Source: Clostridiales bacterium (GTDB lineage Bacteria > Bacillota > Clostridia > Caldicoprobacterales > Xylanivirgaceae). Taken from it: a DNA stretch of 39,220 bases. How positions within the stretch are numbered: the stretch's first letter is position 1; every line of letters starts with the position of its first letter. The notes beneath the pieces were generated by a model that had not been told where the DNA came from, searched no databases, and saw only the letters and a program-made list of their open reading frames with translations. Of the stretch, positions 1-9,643 are shown one piece after another. Location: the NCBI GenBank assembly GCA_012799205.1, contig JAAZLT010000024.1, forward strand, positions 1-39,220, given 5' to 3'. Both the position numbers and the translations under genes were made by a program.

Positions 1-583
1 CAAGCCAGCACATTGTATCCACTGCATGTATTCCCTGATTCATCAGGCATCCACCGCCATCTAGCTTCTTTGTGCCCTTCCAATTAGAACTCGTAAAATA
101 CTCTGGCGATCTATATCCCCTATACTGACATTCTACTGTAGTCATCTTTCCAAGCTCTCCGCTATCTATGATCTCCTTAGCCTTTTTTAATCCCTCTCTA
201 GTTCTATTAGGAAATACGCAGCCTAGTTTCCTATCATAGTCCTTGGACACTTTTATCATTTCATCCATAGCATCGCTATCTATATCCAGTGGTTTCTCAC
301 AGAGTACATGTTTGCCATTTTTCATACATTCTATAGAATGTATACTATGTAGCCCACTGGGGGAGCATACACATATTGCGTCTACCTCTTTATCTGCAGC
401 TAAATCCTTATAATTAGAATATATCTTCTCGATTCCATATTCTTTAGCAAACTCCTTTACTCTCTCAGGATTAGTATGTCCGCATACTGCTACAAGCTCC
501 GCTCTACCATCACTCAATATGGCCTTTGCATGAAAATCAGCTATAAGTCCTGTGGATATAATTCCAAAACGAACCTTTTTCAA
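1..583 (-). CDS. Gfo/Idh/MocA family NAD(P)-dependent oxidoreductase (N-terminal part, truncated by window edge)
   Basis: Reverse-strand reading from a TTG at 583 gives (M)KKVRFGIISTGLIADFHAKAILSDGRAELVAVCGHTNPERVKEFAKEYGIEK...VDAICVCSPSGLHS..CMKNGKHVLCEKPLDID..., which has the Rossmann motif and the EKP motif of this family. Absent from the ORF track because it runs off the edge and has a non-ATG start. Confidence 0.85.
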   Translation of the reverse strand, partial: MKKVRFGIISTGLIADFHAKAILSDGRAELVAVCGHTNPERVKEFAKEYGIEKIYSNYKDLAADKEVDAICVCSPSGLHSIHSIECMKNGKHVLCEKPLDIDSDAMDEMIKVSKDYDRKLGCVFPNRTREGLKKAKEIIDSGELGKMTTVECQYRGYRSPEYFTSSNWKGTKKLDGGGCLMNQGIHAVDTMCWL

Positions 584-743
584 ATATATGCACCCCTATC
601 ATATTTTGTGTATCCATTATAACCCAGATTAAAATAATTTCATATATATACAGATATTTTAGTCTTTATGAAACTTTTCCTAATCTTTTGCGTCTAACAA
701 TATGTATAAATAAATAATGAACTATCTAGAAAAGGAGATAATT

Positions 744-1223
744 ATGAAAAAAATATTTTTAGTTGTATTAGCAGTAATAATAAGTATAGGTATGATGAGT
801 TGTACGGATAGTCAAGGCGCGAAATCTGGTGATACAAAAATTGAGGGCAGCCTAGAGGATATAATGCAGGAGATTTATGATGGCTTTGATCCTGACTTCC
901 CTGAAACTGAAATTAGCAAAATAGATGATGAAAATATAGAATATTTCTTGGGAACTAAAGATGTGGAATTTGAAGAGGCTATTGCCTCAGAACCTCTTAT
1001 ATCTCCACATGCCCATTCTATAGCACTTATTAGAGTCTCAGAAGATGCAGACATAGAACAGATTAAAAAGGATATTAAAGAAAATGTAGATGGCATGAAA
1101 TGGATCTGTGTAGGGGTGGAAGACGACAATATATTAGTTGATAATATTGGTGATTTGGTTATACTGATAATGGATGAAAACTCGGAAGATATTCATACAA
1201 GTTTTCTTAGCCTGAAAAAATAG
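744..1223 (+). CDS. Small lipoprotein, DUF4358-like, next to MBOAT/DHHW genes
   Basis: Start refined to ATG 744 (MKKIFLVVLAVIISIGMMSC) with AAAGGAG upstream; signal peptide plus lipobox cysteine. The DUF4358 assignment is from resemblance and context. Confidence 0.65.
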   Translation: MKKIFLVVLAVIISIGMMSCTDSQGAKSGDTKIEGSLEDIMQEIYDGFDPDFPETEISKIDDENIEYFLGTKDVEFEEAIASEPLISPHAHSIALIRVSEDADIEQIKKDIKENVDGMKWICVGVEDDNILVDNIGDLVILIMDENSEDIHTSFLSLKK

Positions 1224-1244
1224 ACGACGAGGTATAAAACTTAA

Positions 1245-2648
1245 ATGGTATTCTCTAGCATAAGCTTTTTGTATTACTTTTTACCCTTAATGCTATGTAT
1301 ATACTTTATTGCTCCCTATAAGCTAAAAAATACTGCCCTTCTTATAGGGAGCCTACTTTTCTATTTTTGGGGAGAGCCTAAATACGCCGTTTTATTGCTA
1401 TTTTCCTCTGCAGTGGATTATATTAATGCATTAATAATTGAAAGATATCGGGGTAGCAAAGTAGCCAAAGGGGCAATTATAGCCTCAATAGTGATAAATT
1501 TATCGCTGCTTGGCTTTTTTAAGTATTCTGACTTTTTTATAGATAACTTCAATGCGCTATTTGGTACTCAAATATCTCTTTTAAGGCTCACTCTCCCCAT
1601 TGGAATAAGTTTTTATACGTTTCAAACCATGAGCTATAGCATAGATATATATAGAGGGGATGCAAAGGTACAAAGAAATCCCCTAGATCTTGCCACATAT
1701 GTGGCCCTTTTCCCTCAGCTTATAGCAGGGCCCATAGTCAGGTATAAGACAATAGATGAGCAGATAAACACTCGTTCTCACACTATAGAGGGGTTTTCCT
1801 CTGGTATAAGCAGATTTGTAATTGGTTTATCAAAAAAGGTGCTTATCGCAAATAATATAGGGGAGCTAAATGCAATCTTTAAAGGGGCTGATAAGGGTTC
1901 TGTACTGATTTTGTGGATATCTACCATAGCCTTTGCCCTTCAGGCTTATTTTGATTTCTCGGGGTATAGCGACATGGCAATAGGTTTGGGGAAGATGTTC
2001 GGGTTTGACTTTCCTGAAAATTTCAATTACCCATTTATATCTAAAAGCATTTCAGAGTTTTGGAATAGGTGGCATATATCCCTTGGAAAGTGGTTTAGAG
2101 ATTATATATATATTCCTCTCGGGGGGAATAGAACTTCCAAACTTAAATGGATCAGAAACATAATGATTGTATGGCTGTGTACAGGAATCTGGCATGGTGC
2201 TAGCTGGAACTTTGTCCTCTGGGGAATCTTTTTAGGGCTGATGGTGGCCTTAGAAAAGTTATTTTTAGATAGATTTGTAGATAATGCACCGGCTATTATA
2301 CGTCATATTTATGTACTATTTATTCTGATAATAAGTTTTGTACTATTCGAAAATGAAAGTATGAACGATATCTATATGCATTTTAAAGGTATGTTAGGCC
2401 TTTCTGGTCTACCATTATATGATGATAAAACAATTTATTATGTAAGGAGCTTTGCTGTGACATTTATTATAGCAATACTGGGGGCTACTCCCCTTCTTAA
2501 GAAAAGTATAAAAAAGATTAAAAAAATAAAAATAGCGAGAATTTTAATAGATATAATAGAGCCTATATGCTATATAGGATTAATAATAGTTATAACAGGG
2601 TACTTGGTGGATTCTTCTTTTAATCCATTCTTGTATTTTAGGTTTTAG
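1245..2648 (+). CDS. MBOAT family O-acyltransferase (AlgI/DltB-like)
   Basis: Multi-TM protein with QLIAGPIVRY, SISEFWNRWHISLGKWFRDYIYIPLGGNR and WHGASWNFVLWG motifs typical of AlgI-type MBOAT. Confidence 0.93.
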   Translation: MVFSSISFLYYFLPLMLCIYFIAPYKLKNTALLIGSLLFYFWGEPKYAVLLLFSSAVDYINALIIERYRGSKVAKGAIIASIVINLSLLGFFKYSDFFIDNFNALFGTQISLLRLTLPIGISFYTFQTMSYSIDIYRGDAKVQRNPLDLATYVALFPQLIAGPIVRYKTIDEQINTRSHTIEGFSSGISRFVIGLSKKVLIANNIGELNAIFKGADKGSVLILWISTIAFALQAYFDFSGYSDMAIGLGKMFGFDFPENFNYPFISKSISEFWNRWHISLGKWFRDYIYIPLGGNRTSKLKWIRNIMIVWLCTGIWHGASWNFVLWGIFLGLMVALEKLFLDRFVDNAPAIIRHIYVLFILIISFVLFENESMNDIYMHFKGMLGLSGLPLYDDKTIYYVRSFAVTFIIAILGATPLLKKSIKKIKKIKIARILIDIIEPICYIGLIIVITGYLVDSSFNPFLYFRF

Positions 2649-2650
2649 CC

Positions 2651-3751
2651 ATGAAGGATAAGATAACTATAATATTATTTATATTGCTCCTATTTCTAAT
2701 GTTTATAATAAATGCAGTCTCGCCTGTAAAAGATATATCATATAGTGAAAGAAGGAAATTAACCCGGTTTCCTAGTTTAACGATGAAACTTATATTCAAT
2801 GGCAAATTTATGGAGGATTTTGAAAAGTATGCACTGGATCAATTTCCATTCCGGGATAATTTTAGAAGTATAAAGGCCCATTTTGAACTAGATATATTCA
2901 GAAAACTAGATAATAACAATGTATATACAATAGATGATAATCTATTTAAGATAGAATATCCTATTAAACCTCATAATATTCAAAAAACTATCGATCATAT
3001 GAATACGGTCTATAATCTATATCTAAAGGGTATGAATGTGTACTATAGTATAATACCGGATAAGAGCTATTTTGCAGCAGATAAGCGCGGCTACCTTGGG
3101 CTTGATTATATAATGCTCGAAAATATGATGAGGGAAAACATAAAAGATATAATCTATATAGACATATTTGATACCCTCACATTAGATGACTATTATAATA
3201 CAGATGTGCATTGGCGACAGGAGAAACTAGATAAAGTCGTAAGTAGAATTATCCATGCTATGGGTCTAGAAGAAAGCCCTGAAGATGGGGATTACACCCA
3301 AAAACAATACTATCCTTTTTATGGCGCCTACTATGGCCAATCTGCCCTAAATCCCAAACCAGATACGCTTATATATAGGACAAACCCCTATATAGATGCT
3401 GCAAAGGTATATAACTATGATCCCTCAATTGATAAAGATGCACCCTTCTCTGTATACAATGAGGATAGCCTTGGCACTGTAGATTCCTATGATGTGTTTT
3501 TATGGGGAGCATCTCCTATAATAGAGATTATGGGCGATAATATTAAGACTGATAGAGAGCTTATAATATTTAGAGATTCCTTTGCCAGTAGCATTGCACC
3601 TCTTTTGCTTGAGCACTATAGCAAGATAACCTTAATAGATACTAGATATGTAAACCATAAACTCCTTGGAAGTTTTGTAGAATTTAAAGATCAAGATGTT
3701 CTATTCCTTTACAATACCGTATTAATAAATAATGGCAATATCCTTAAATGA
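2651..3751 (+). CDS. DHHW-type protein (AlgJ/AlgX-like SGNH-fold partner of the MBOAT)
   Basis: N-terminal TM anchor; 'YYNTDVHWRQE' (DxHW motif) and 'IIFRDSFASSIAPLL' (SGNH-like Ser block). Starts 3 nt after the MBOAT stop. Confidence 0.85.
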   Translation: MKDKITIILFILLLFLMFIINAVSPVKDISYSERRKLTRFPSLTMKLIFNGKFMEDFEKYALDQFPFRDNFRSIKAHFELDIFRKLDNNNVYTIDDNLFKIEYPIKPHNIQKTIDHMNTVYNLYLKGMNVYYSIIPDKSYFAADKRGYLGLDYIMLENMMRENIKDIIYIDIFDTLTLDDYYNTDVHWRQEKLDKVVSRIIHAMGLEESPEDGDYTQKQYYPFYGAYYGQSALNPKPDTLIYRTNPYIDAAKVYNYDPSIDKDAPFSVYNEDSLGTVDSYDVFLWGASPIIEIMGDNIKTDRELIIFRDSFASSIAPLLLEHYSKITLIDTRYVNHKLLGSFVEFKDQDVLFLYNTVLINNGNILK

Positions 3752-3834
3752 TAAAATATCCTGATATGTTTATATCTACTCTTTCTGGTTATAGATAATA
3801 TAGAGATGTTTAAACTGAGAAAGGAGCATATATT

Positions 3835-4251
3835 ATGGCTATAAAGAAAGTAAAGGCTGATTTAGTTGGAAATATGGGGTTTGAAATGGAGCTTGACGGT
3901 TTTCCCCTATTGATGGATGCATCTAAAGAGGTTGGTGGTGAAGAGCGTGGCCCTAGACCTAAGGCCCTTTTATTATCTGCATTAATTGGCTGTACGGGAA
4001 TGGATGTAGCATCTATGCTAAATAAAATGCAGGTAGAATTAGATGGCCTAACTATTGAGGTTGAGGCAGAAGAGGCAGAAGAGCACCCAAGGGTATATAC
4101 CAAAATCCATGTAATATATAGGTTTAGGGGCGATAATCTGCCTGAAGATAAATTAAATAGAGCGGTAACTCTATCTCAAGAGCAATATTGCAGTGTGTCT
4201 GCAATACTAAAGAAAGCTGCACCTATCACATACGAAGTAGTTATAGAATAA
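3835..4251 (+). CDS. OsmC family protein
   Basis: GPRPKALLLSALIGCTGMDVASML and LSQEQYCSVSAILKKAAPITYEV match the OsmC/Ohr cysteine motifs. RBS AAAGGAG. Confidence 0.9.
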   Translation: MAIKKVKADLVGNMGFEMELDGFPLLMDASKEVGGEERGPRPKALLLSALIGCTGMDVASMLNKMQVELDGLTIEVEAEEAEEHPRVYTKIHVIYRFRGDNLPEDKLNRAVTLSQEQYCSVSAILKKAAPITYEVVIE

Positions 4252-4259
4252 TAAATAAA

Positions 4260-4301
4260 TGCGACCGTAAGATATATCTCTCTCGGTCGCATTCTTATTT
4301 T
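4260..4301. terminator. Bidirectional intrinsic terminator between convergent osmC-like and PII-like genes
   Basis: TGCGACCG ... CGGTCGCA inverted repeat (4260-4267 / 4284-4291) followed by TTCTTATTTT. Confidence 0.7.
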
Positions 4302-4977
4302 AATCCTCTTTTACTATTCCGGAAACTCTATTTATATCCATAGAAAATATAATGCCTTTGCCCGGTTTTTCAAGGTCCATTGATGTTTTTATGGCATCTA
4401 TTATTTTCTCTGATTTGTCTTTTTCAATGATTATCATTACTATCTCTTTCTCTGGTTCGATACGCATCGAAAAAAATGTGGTATCGTGATGTATTCCAGA
4501 GCCTCTTGCATTTATTATAGTGGCCCCTCTCGCTCCTGCAGCTGTAGCATTATCTACTACTTCTTGCCCAAGCCCTCTTTCTACTATAGTAAAAATCGAT
4601 TCATACTCCATATCATCTTTCCCTCCTGATATACGCTTAACAGTGGATGGATCAAATTCTTCTTGGCCTACCACTTCATTTAAAGATACGGAAAAGGCTA
4701 TGCCGTGATTTGGCTTTTCCAAGTGGAATTTTTCTGTTATCACTTCATGTATCACACCCTCAAGGCTTTTATGTGCTATTAAAATAACAATTTCTTTTTT
4801 AACTTGGTCAAGGCCTAATAACTCTAGAACATGACTTTTTACCGTACCCCTACCTAAGAACACGGTCCCTCCAATTATACCTATTTTTTCCGCCTCTTTA
4901 AAGATCTTTGTGCCTATTCCAGTGTTTACAACTACCGAAAACATAATATAATCTTCAGCACGCCATTCTAATTCCAC
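4300..4977 (-). CDS. Tandem two-domain PII-like signalling protein
   Basis: GTG start. Two PII-like modules in one chain: FSVVVNTGIGTKIF...GTVFLGRGTV...EKPNHGIAFSVSLNEVVG and ESIFTIVERGLGQEVV...GARGATIINARGSG...EKPGKGIIFSMDINRVSG. Confidence 0.85.
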   Translation of the reverse strand: MELEWRAEDYIMFSVVVNTGIGTKIFKEAEKIGIIGGTVFLGRGTVKSHVLELLGLDQVKKEIVILIAHKSLEGVIHEVITEKFHLEKPNHGIAFSVSLNEVVGQEEFDPSTVKRISGGKDDMEYESIFTIVERGLGQEVVDNATAAGARGATIINARGSGIHHDTTFFSMRIEPEKEIVMIIIEKDKSEKIIDAIKTSMDLEKPGKGIIFSMDINRVSGIVKED

Positions 4978-6456
4978 TTAATTCAACTCCCTTTTTCCCG
5001 ATTTACGCTCATATACAAGTCCTAAGGTTTGAATTGCTATTAATGGTGTTAGTGCCACCATAGCAATTACGCCAAAAGCGTCCAATAATACATTGGCTCC
5101 AGGAACTGCCCTTGCAACGCCTTGAGCAAATGCCAATATAAATGTTGCAGTCATCGGTCCCGAGGCCACCCCACCTGAATCAAATGCAATTCCTACAAAC
5201 AATGTAGGCGCATAATGTGATAGTGTTACTGCTATTATATAGCCTGGCAATAGATAATGCCAGAGCTGAATGGTAGGAATCAATATTCTAAGCATTGCAA
5301 GCATCACTGCAAGTGCCACTCCTATAGATAGCGTATATAATATGACTGGTTTTTTAATATGTCCACTTGTCACATCTTGAATTTGCTCATTCAATACATA
5401 GACCGCAGGCTCTGCAAATATAACCGTAAATCCTAAGAAGAAGCCTATGGTAGCCACCAAAACGTTGTTTCCAGTTGCTGCCACTGCATAGCCTATGGCG
5501 CTCCCTGCTTCCATAAAGCCTGCATTCACCCCTACCAAGAATAGTACGAATCCTATAAATGTATATAGGAGCCCTTTTAAAATTCTAAATACTTCTTTCT
5601 TGGCAAGATTAAAGTACAACCCTTGGAATATAAAAAACATTATAAGAAGTGGCAGTAAAGCCATAGTCACCTCCAAAGTAACCGGAGGTATTTCATATAA
5701 AAAAGAATGAAAAATACTTTTATATTCCATAGCTGCATTAGTTAGGCTATCTGACACTATCTCCGTCCTAAATATAATGCCCATCAAGGGAAGCGCTATC
5801 ATCGGCCCAGCTGATGCCAATCCTAGTAAGCCAAAGCTGTCTTCCTCGGACTTTTTCCCACCTTGGGTAGACGATATGCCTAGGCCTAAGGCCAGTATAA
5901 ATGGTACAGTCATAGAGCCTGTAGTTGCTCCCCCTGCATCAAAGGATATACCTAAAAACCCTTCAGGACTAAATATCCCTAATACTAAAATAAGCATATA
6001 CAATATAGTAAGGAGTCTGTTTAAGGCAACTCCAAATATTATTCTCAACATACCCATCATAACCAATATTCCTACACCAATTGATACTGCAATTATTATG
6101 CTAAGCTGAGATATATCTCCGCCCGTAACTATTCCTACTTGTCTTGCTAATACCTGCAGATCAGGCTCGGCAGCATTTATTAAAAATCCTAGTATAAAAC
6201 CGAATATCACTATTAACCAGACATTTCTCTTCTTGGCAAGGGTAGATCCCATAAGCTGGCCTATAGGCTGCACACCTATCTCGGTTCCAAACAAGAAAAT
6301 TGTGAGCCCAAATATTATAAATAATGCGCCTATTACAAATTTCCATATGAGTTCTGTCCCTATTGGGGCTGCAGTAAAATTTAGTATTAAGACTATTATG
6401 GTAATTGGTAGCACGGCTATAATAACTTCTTTAAATTTCTGTAGTAATACATTCAA
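4978..6456 (-). CDS. DUF1538 family integral membrane protein with internal duplication
   Basis: Highly hydrophobic; duplicated blocks AEPDLQVL / AEPAVYVL and ISFDAGGATTGSMTVPFILALGLG / IAFDSGGVASGPMTATFILAFAQG. Confidence 0.85.
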   Translation of the reverse strand: MNVLLQKFKEVIIAVLPITIIVLILNFTAAPIGTELIWKFVIGALFIIFGLTIFLFGTEIGVQPIGQLMGSTLAKKRNVWLIVIFGFILGFLINAAEPDLQVLARQVGIVTGGDISQLSIIIAVSIGVGILVMMGMLRIIFGVALNRLLTILYMLILVLGIFSPEGFLGISFDAGGATTGSMTVPFILALGLGISSTQGGKKSEEDSFGLLGLASAGPMIALPLMGIIFRTEIVSDSLTNAAMEYKSIFHSFLYEIPPVTLEVTMALLPLLIMFFIFQGLYFNLAKKEVFRILKGLLYTFIGFVLFLVGVNAGFMEAGSAIGYAVAATGNNVLVATIGFFLGFTVIFAEPAVYVLNEQIQDVTSGHIKKPVILYTLSIGVALAVMLAMLRILIPTIQLWHYLLPGYIIAVTLSHYAPTLFVGIAFDSGGVASGPMTATFILAFAQGVARAVPGANVLLDAFGVIAMVALTPLIAIQTLGLVYERKSGKRELN

Positions 6457-6551
6457 ATAACATCACTGCCCTCTCTCTTTTTATTATACGTTTAGCCATC
6501 CTATATTATATTACAATATAATTGTTTTTGCATGCTTTATTTTGTGTTAAC

Positions 6552-6581
6552 TTGATATTGGCCACCTTAAAGGGATATAAT
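6552..6581 (+). promoter_or_regulatory. Putative sigma-A-type promoter upstream of hydantoinase gene
   Basis: TTGATA (6552-6557), 18-nt spacer, TATAAT (6576-6581). Confidence 0.5.
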
Positions 6582-6659
6582 GTAAAGAGATGACCTGTTT
6601 TATACAGATAGTTAATATAAGACGATAGATATAATATAAAATCATAAGGGGGCAGAAAT

Positions 6660-8333
6660 TTGATTGTTGGATTAGATATGGGAGGTACTCATATCGATGC
6701 TGTTGTTATAGAAAATGGTAAGATCCTGAATATAGTCAAAAGATCGACGGACCAGAAAGACCAATTTAACGCCATATGGGAGACCCTACAAAAACTCTTG
6801 ATCGGATATGATAAATCCAAAATAAAGCGAATTAACCTAAGCACTACAGTTTCTACCAATGCAATCGTAGAGGGCAAAATATCTGCTGTAGGAATGATTA
6901 TACAAAGCGGGCCAGGCCTTCCAAATGATCATTTGGCGTGTGGCGATGAAAATGTGTTTATAGATGGATATATAGATCATAGAGGTAAAGTAGTCAAGGA
7001 TTTAGATAGACAAGAGATAGAGCAAGCTATAAGTTCTTTCGAGAGAAGGGGTATAAAAAACTTAGCAATAATCACTAAATTCTCCACTAGAAATCCAAAT
7101 CATGAAATAGCAATTAGAAACATGGCTAAGTCGCATTTTTCTCATATTACTATGGGACATACTATATCTGGAAAGCTCAATTTTCCCCGTAGAGTATTTA
7201 CCTCCTATTTTAATGCGGCAGTATATAGTACATTCAAACAATTTTCACAAAGTATTGAGAAGTCTTTAAAAAAAGAGGGCGTTGATGCTCCTATATACAT
7301 CTTAAAGGCCGATGGTGGCACCACAAATTTGGATACAGCAACCACAAAACCTGTAGAGACTATTTTATCTGGCCCTGCAGCAAGCTTTATGGGTCTTAAT
7401 GCCATGCTATCCACACAAGAAGATGCTCTATTATTAGATATTGGCGGCACCACTACAGATATCTTCTTTTTGGCTGAAGGAGTTCCTTTGTTTGAACCTC
7501 TAGGAATTGAGATTGCATCTTATAAAACAGTTGTTAGGGCTATATATAGTAAATCCATAGGACTTGGAGGAGATAGTGCTATCAATATTGAAGATGGGCA
7601 AATTAGAATTGGACCAAAACGACATGGCAATCCCTATGCATTGGGAGGCCCCAAGCCCACACCAACTGATGCCATGATTGTACTTGGACTTACAAATATT
7701 GGAGATAAAGGGAAGGCTAGAGATGCAATAAAAAAATTAGCGTTTAAACTAGGGCTATCAGTTGGGATGGCTGCTACAAAAATTATACAACTTATGGGAT
7801 GCATGATTAGGGAAGAAGTGCATAATATACTTCACTATATAAATAATAGACCAGTATATACCATAGAGGCATTGCTACACGGGCCTGAAATTAAACCAGA
7901 ACTCATAGGTATAATCGGTGCACCAGCTAATGCTTTAAAGCCCACTTTAGAGGAAGAATTTGGCCTGCCCTGCCATTTACCTAGCAATTTCCATGTGGCA
8001 AATGCCATAGGCGCCGCTCTGGCAAGGCCTACTACAGAGATTACCATGCAGGCAGATACAGCCCTTGGAAAATTATCTGTGCCCGAATTTGGCATATATG
8101 AGAAAATATCTAAAGACTTTAATCTACGACAGGCCAAGGAAAAATCTCTAGAGCTTTTAACCAAACATATCACCTCTACTGATGCGCTCGATGAAGGTTT
8201 AGAACCTGAGATAATTGAAGGAAGTAGCTTTAATATGGTGAAAGGTTTTTTCACTAGTGGTCAAAATATAAGGGTTAGAGCCCAGATAAAGCCAGGGCTA
8301 ATTTATAAACTTTGGGGTGATTCTAATGATTAA
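6660..8333 (+). CDS. Hydantoinase/oxoprolinase family protein (HyuA-like)
   Basis: N-terminal GLDMGGTHIDAVV, STTVSTNAIVEGK, ILKADGGTTNLDTA..PVETILSGPAASFMG, LLLDIGGTTTDIFF. TTG start preceded by AAGGGGG. Confidence 0.92.
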   Translation: MIVGLDMGGTHIDAVVIENGKILNIVKRSTDQKDQFNAIWETLQKLLIGYDKSKIKRINLSTTVSTNAIVEGKISAVGMIIQSGPGLPNDHLACGDENVFIDGYIDHRGKVVKDLDRQEIEQAISSFERRGIKNLAIITKFSTRNPNHEIAIRNMAKSHFSHITMGHTISGKLNFPRRVFTSYFNAAVYSTFKQFSQSIEKSLKKEGVDAPIYILKADGGTTNLDTATTKPVETILSGPAASFMGLNAMLSTQEDALLLDIGGTTTDIFFLAEGVPLFEPLGIEIASYKTVVRAIYSKSIGLGGDSAINIEDGQIRIGPKRHGNPYALGGPKPTPTDAMIVLGLTNIGDKGKARDAIKKLAFKLGLSVGMAATKIIQLMGCMIREEVHNILHYINNRPVYTIEALLHGPEIKPELIGIIGAPANALKPTLEEEFGLPCHLPSNFHVANAIGAALARPTTEITMQADTALGKLSVPEFGIYEKISKDFNLRQAKEKSLELLTKHITSTDALDEGLEPEIIEGSSFNMVKGFFTSGQNIRVRAQIKPGLIYKLWGDSND

Positions 8334-9636
8334 ATCTAAAAATAGATTAGGACTTGTCTTTTTTCCAGCTTTTGATTGGGCAATAGATCCCGCACATCCA
8401 GAAAGGGAAGAAAGGCTTTTATATACACAAGATCAGCTGTTTGAAGAGGGAATCGAAGATATTGAGGGAGTCAGTTTTTTTAATCCTGTTATAGCTACAA
8501 ATAAAGATATTGAGAGGGTTCACTTTTGTGTACCAGATGTAGAGTCTAGGTTAACTAAATCCCATTTTATATCAGCAGGAGGGGCTATCAAAGCTGCCCA
8601 TGCTGTCATGAATAAAGAGGTGGATAAATCCTTTGCACTTATTAGACCCCCCGGCCATCATGCTCAAAGGGTTGTGTTAGGAGATAGAGGCTTTTGCATT
8701 GTAAATATGGAAGCGGTCATGATAGAAAATATAAGAGAAAAATATGGTGATCTTAGAGTCGCTATAATAGACACAGACTGCCACCATGGCGATGGTACAC
8801 AGGATATATATTGGAATGATAAAGATACTCTGTTTATTTCCTTCCATCAAGATGGGAGGACCCTCTACCCTGGCACTGGATCAGTAGAAGAATTTGGTGG
8901 GCCTGGTGGCTATGGATATAATATAAATATCCCTCTACCACCTAATACAGGAGATGAAGGTTTTTTATATGTACTAGATAATGTAGTCATGCCCATATTA
9001 GATGATTATAAGCCGGATATTATAATAAATTCTGCTGGTCAGGATAACCACTACACAGATCCTATAACCAATATGAATTTTTCGGCTCAAGGATATGCTA
9101 AACTAAATCACAAGCTAAATCCGGATATTGCTGTTTTGGAGGGCGGGTATTCTATAGAAGGTGCCCTACCCTATATTAACTTAGGCATAATACTTGCCAT
9201 GGCGGGCCTTGATTATTCACAAGTCCGAGAGCCAGACTATAGCATAGAAAAATCATCTCAATCCAGCAGAATTACAGAATATATACAAAGACTTTCAGAT
9301 TTAGTCTATAATAAATGGCAAAACAAAGAAAAGCTTTGGCATAGAGAGTTTAGCGGAGTGGATGTTGTAGATAGACCAAGGCAGGTATATTATGATACAG
9401 ATGGCATTATGGAATCTCAAAACCAGCGCTTTTATATCTGCAAAGACTGCTCTGGGCCCAGTACCATAGAATCGAAAAGCGATAGAGGAAGTAAGATATT
9501 TGCCATAACCATCCCAAGGGATGGATGCACTAAATGCATAGATATGGGATATAGTCTATACAAGGGTGCATCCTCTATAAAGTATTCAAATATATACCTA
9601 CAAGATAGGCCCAATGATGAATTTCATTCTAAATAG
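8326..9636 (+). CDS. Histone deacetylase family (AcuC/acetylpolyamine amidohydrolase-like) protein with C-terminal CxxC..CxxC extension
   Basis: RPPGHHAQ, DTDCHHGDGTQDIYW, SAGQDNHYTDP and LEGGY active-site motifs. ATG 8326 overlaps the end of the hydantoinase ORF. Tail has C-X2-C-X25-C-X2-C. Confidence 0.92.
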   Translation: MIKSKNRLGLVFFPAFDWAIDPAHPEREERLLYTQDQLFEEGIEDIEGVSFFNPVIATNKDIERVHFCVPDVESRLTKSHFISAGGAIKAAHAVMNKEVDKSFALIRPPGHHAQRVVLGDRGFCIVNMEAVMIENIREKYGDLRVAIIDTDCHHGDGTQDIYWNDKDTLFISFHQDGRTLYPGTGSVEEFGGPGGYGYNINIPLPPNTGDEGFLYVLDNVVMPILDDYKPDIIINSAGQDNHYTDPITNMNFSAQGYAKLNHKLNPDIAVLEGGYSIEGALPYINLGIILAMAGLDYSQVREPDYSIEKSSQSSRITEYIQRLSDLVYNKWQNKEKLWHREFSGVDVVDRPRQVYYDTDGIMESQNQRFYICKDCSGPSTIESKSDRGSKIFAITIPRDGCTKCIDMGYSLYKGASSIKYSNIYLQDRPNDEFHSK

Positions 9637-9643
9637 AACTATA

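Noticed and set aside
3810-4103. Minus-strand ORF antisense to the OsmC gene
   Set aside because: Shadow of the OsmC frame; Ser/Pro-rich without domain features.
5495-6460. + strand ORFs 5495-5710, 5777-6109, 6233-6460 and minus ORF 6161-6346
   Set aside because: Antisense or out-of-frame within the DUF1538 gene; no motif or convincing RBS.
7205-8254. Minus-strand ORFs 7205-7453 and 7835-8254
   Set aside because: Antisense to the hydantoinase gene, whose frame is strongly supported by family motifs.
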